Shown here: positions 5,394 to 5,936 of the stretch, one piece after another | Layout of the letters: every line of letters begins with the position of its first letter | How positions within the stretch are numbered: the first letter of the stretch is position 1 | DNA from: an uncultured Pleurocapsa sp. | GTDB taxonomy: Bacteria; Cyanobacteriota; Cyanobacteriia; Cyanobacteriales; Xenococcaceae | Direction of reading: 5' to 3' | DNA: 5,936 nt | Assembly (NCBI GenBank): GCA_937884735.1 | Contig: CAKZYI010000768.1 | Location: forward strand, 1-5,936 | Program-made: the position numbers and the translations under genes | Notes under the pieces: generated by a model | What the model was told of the DNA's origin: nothing | Database searches by the model: none | Seen by the model: the letters and a program-made list of their open reading frames with translations, nothing else

Positions 5394-5936
5394 TTACTTA
5401 CGTTTGATTAGGGTTACGCCATCACGCATAGGAATTAAAACTTGTTCTACACGAGGATCTTGTGCCACATAATCATTAAAAATAGCGATCGCTTTTCCGT
5501 TATCACTACGTTTATCTGCGGGTAAATAGGGATGTCCCTGCATCAAGGTATTGTCTACACATATAAAGCCATCAGGAGCCAGTAAGTTAGTTTCCAATAG
5601 CATATTGAAATAATTAATGTAGCCACCTTTATCTGCATCTATAAATACTAGATCGAAAGATTCCCCTGCTTTGACTAAGCCTTTCATAGTTTCGATTGCA
5701 GGAGCGACTTTTACTTCTATTTTCTTACCGTGGGGAGATGCAGCAAAGCAATTGACGGCAAACTTCGAGACATAATCATCTACCTCACAAGCCAGCAGAT
5801 AGCCATCATCGGGTAATGCTTCTGCGATCGCCAATGCAGAATAGCCCGTAAACATGCCTATTTCTAGGACGCGCTTGGACTTACTAATAGAAACCAACAT
5901 TTTTAGCAACTGTCCTTCGATATGTCCAGAAAGCAT
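5394..5936 (-). CDS. mysB: MysB-type O-methyltransferase of 4-deoxygadusol synthesis (5' end beyond window)
   Basis: The final 180 residues of a cation-dependent, SAM-using class I O-methyltransferase (CCoAOMT-like). In MAA biosynthesis MysB acts on desmethyl-4-deoxygadusol, the MysA product, giving 4-deoxygadusol. Visible motifs in window numbering are VLEIGMFTGYSALA (23-36) for SAM binding, ACEVD (49-53), FDLVFIDADK (94-103) with the metal-ligand Asp, VDNTL (127-131) with Asp-Asn metal ligands, and the C-terminal DGVTLIKR. Family members are about 280 residues. The Met at the window edge begins the phrase MLSGHIEGQLLKML, which is internal in the family, so roughly 100 N-terminal residues lie outside. 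The frame is clean throughout. The mysC remnant follows after 55 bases on the same strand, matching the mysA-B-C order of known clusters. That adjacency is what makes mysB more likely than a generic O-methyltransferase. Confidence 0.85.
   Translation of the reverse strand: MLSGHIEGQLLKMLVSISKSKRVLEIGMFTGYSALAIAEALPDDGYLLACEVDDYVSKFAVNCFAASPHGKKIEVKVAPAIETMKGLVKAGESFDLVFIDADKGGYINYFNMLLETNLLAPDGFICVDNTLMQGHPYLPADKRSDNGKAIAIFNDYVAQDPRVEQVLIPMRDGVTLIKRK

Overview
The window comes from a cyanobacterium. Six copies of the HIP1 octamer GCGATCGC are present, together with tandem heptamer repeats and palindromic repeats of the kind scattered through cyanobacterial genomes. The right half carries genes for mycosporine-like amino acids (MAAs, UV sunscreens). 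The base composition is AT-rich. I cannot name the genus from sequence alone.

Layout, left to right. Positions 26-1423 (minus) encode a complete PutP-type sodium/solute symporter. Positions 1424-1687 are an AT-rich divergent intergenic region. Positions 1688-2560 (plus) encode an unrecognised, very AT-rich 290-residue protein that combines a SAP/Rho_N-like nucleic-acid-binding motif with an HEIGH zinc-protease motif. Positions 2561-2688 separate convergent genes. Positions 2689-3741 (minus) are a COMT-type O-methyltransferase reading frame broken by one in-frame TAA. Positions 3742-4065 hold no gene but are packed with repeats: five tandem heptamers, several hairpins and two long-looped inverted repeats. 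Positions 4066-5338 (minus) are a broken copy of mysC, the ATP-grasp ligase that makes mycosporine-glycine. Positions 5394-5936 (minus) are the intact C-terminal two thirds of mysB, the O-methyltransferase that makes 4-deoxygadusol; its 5' end, and presumably mysA, lie beyond the right edge.

In known MAA clusters, MysA and MysB convert sedoheptulose 7-phosphate to 4-deoxygadusol. MysC then adds glycine, and MysD or an NRPS (MysE) adds a second amino acid. Here mysC has two nonsense codons, a frameshift and an internal deletion that removes the expected catalytic Glu/Asn metal-binding segment. Taken at face value, this locus can make at most 4-deoxygadusol. No mysD or NRPS gene is visible downstream. 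The neighbouring methyltransferase also carries a nonsense codon, so two consecutive minus-strand genes are damaged while the flanking mysB and putP frames are clean. The most novel intact gene is the SAP/HEIGH protein at 1688-2560.
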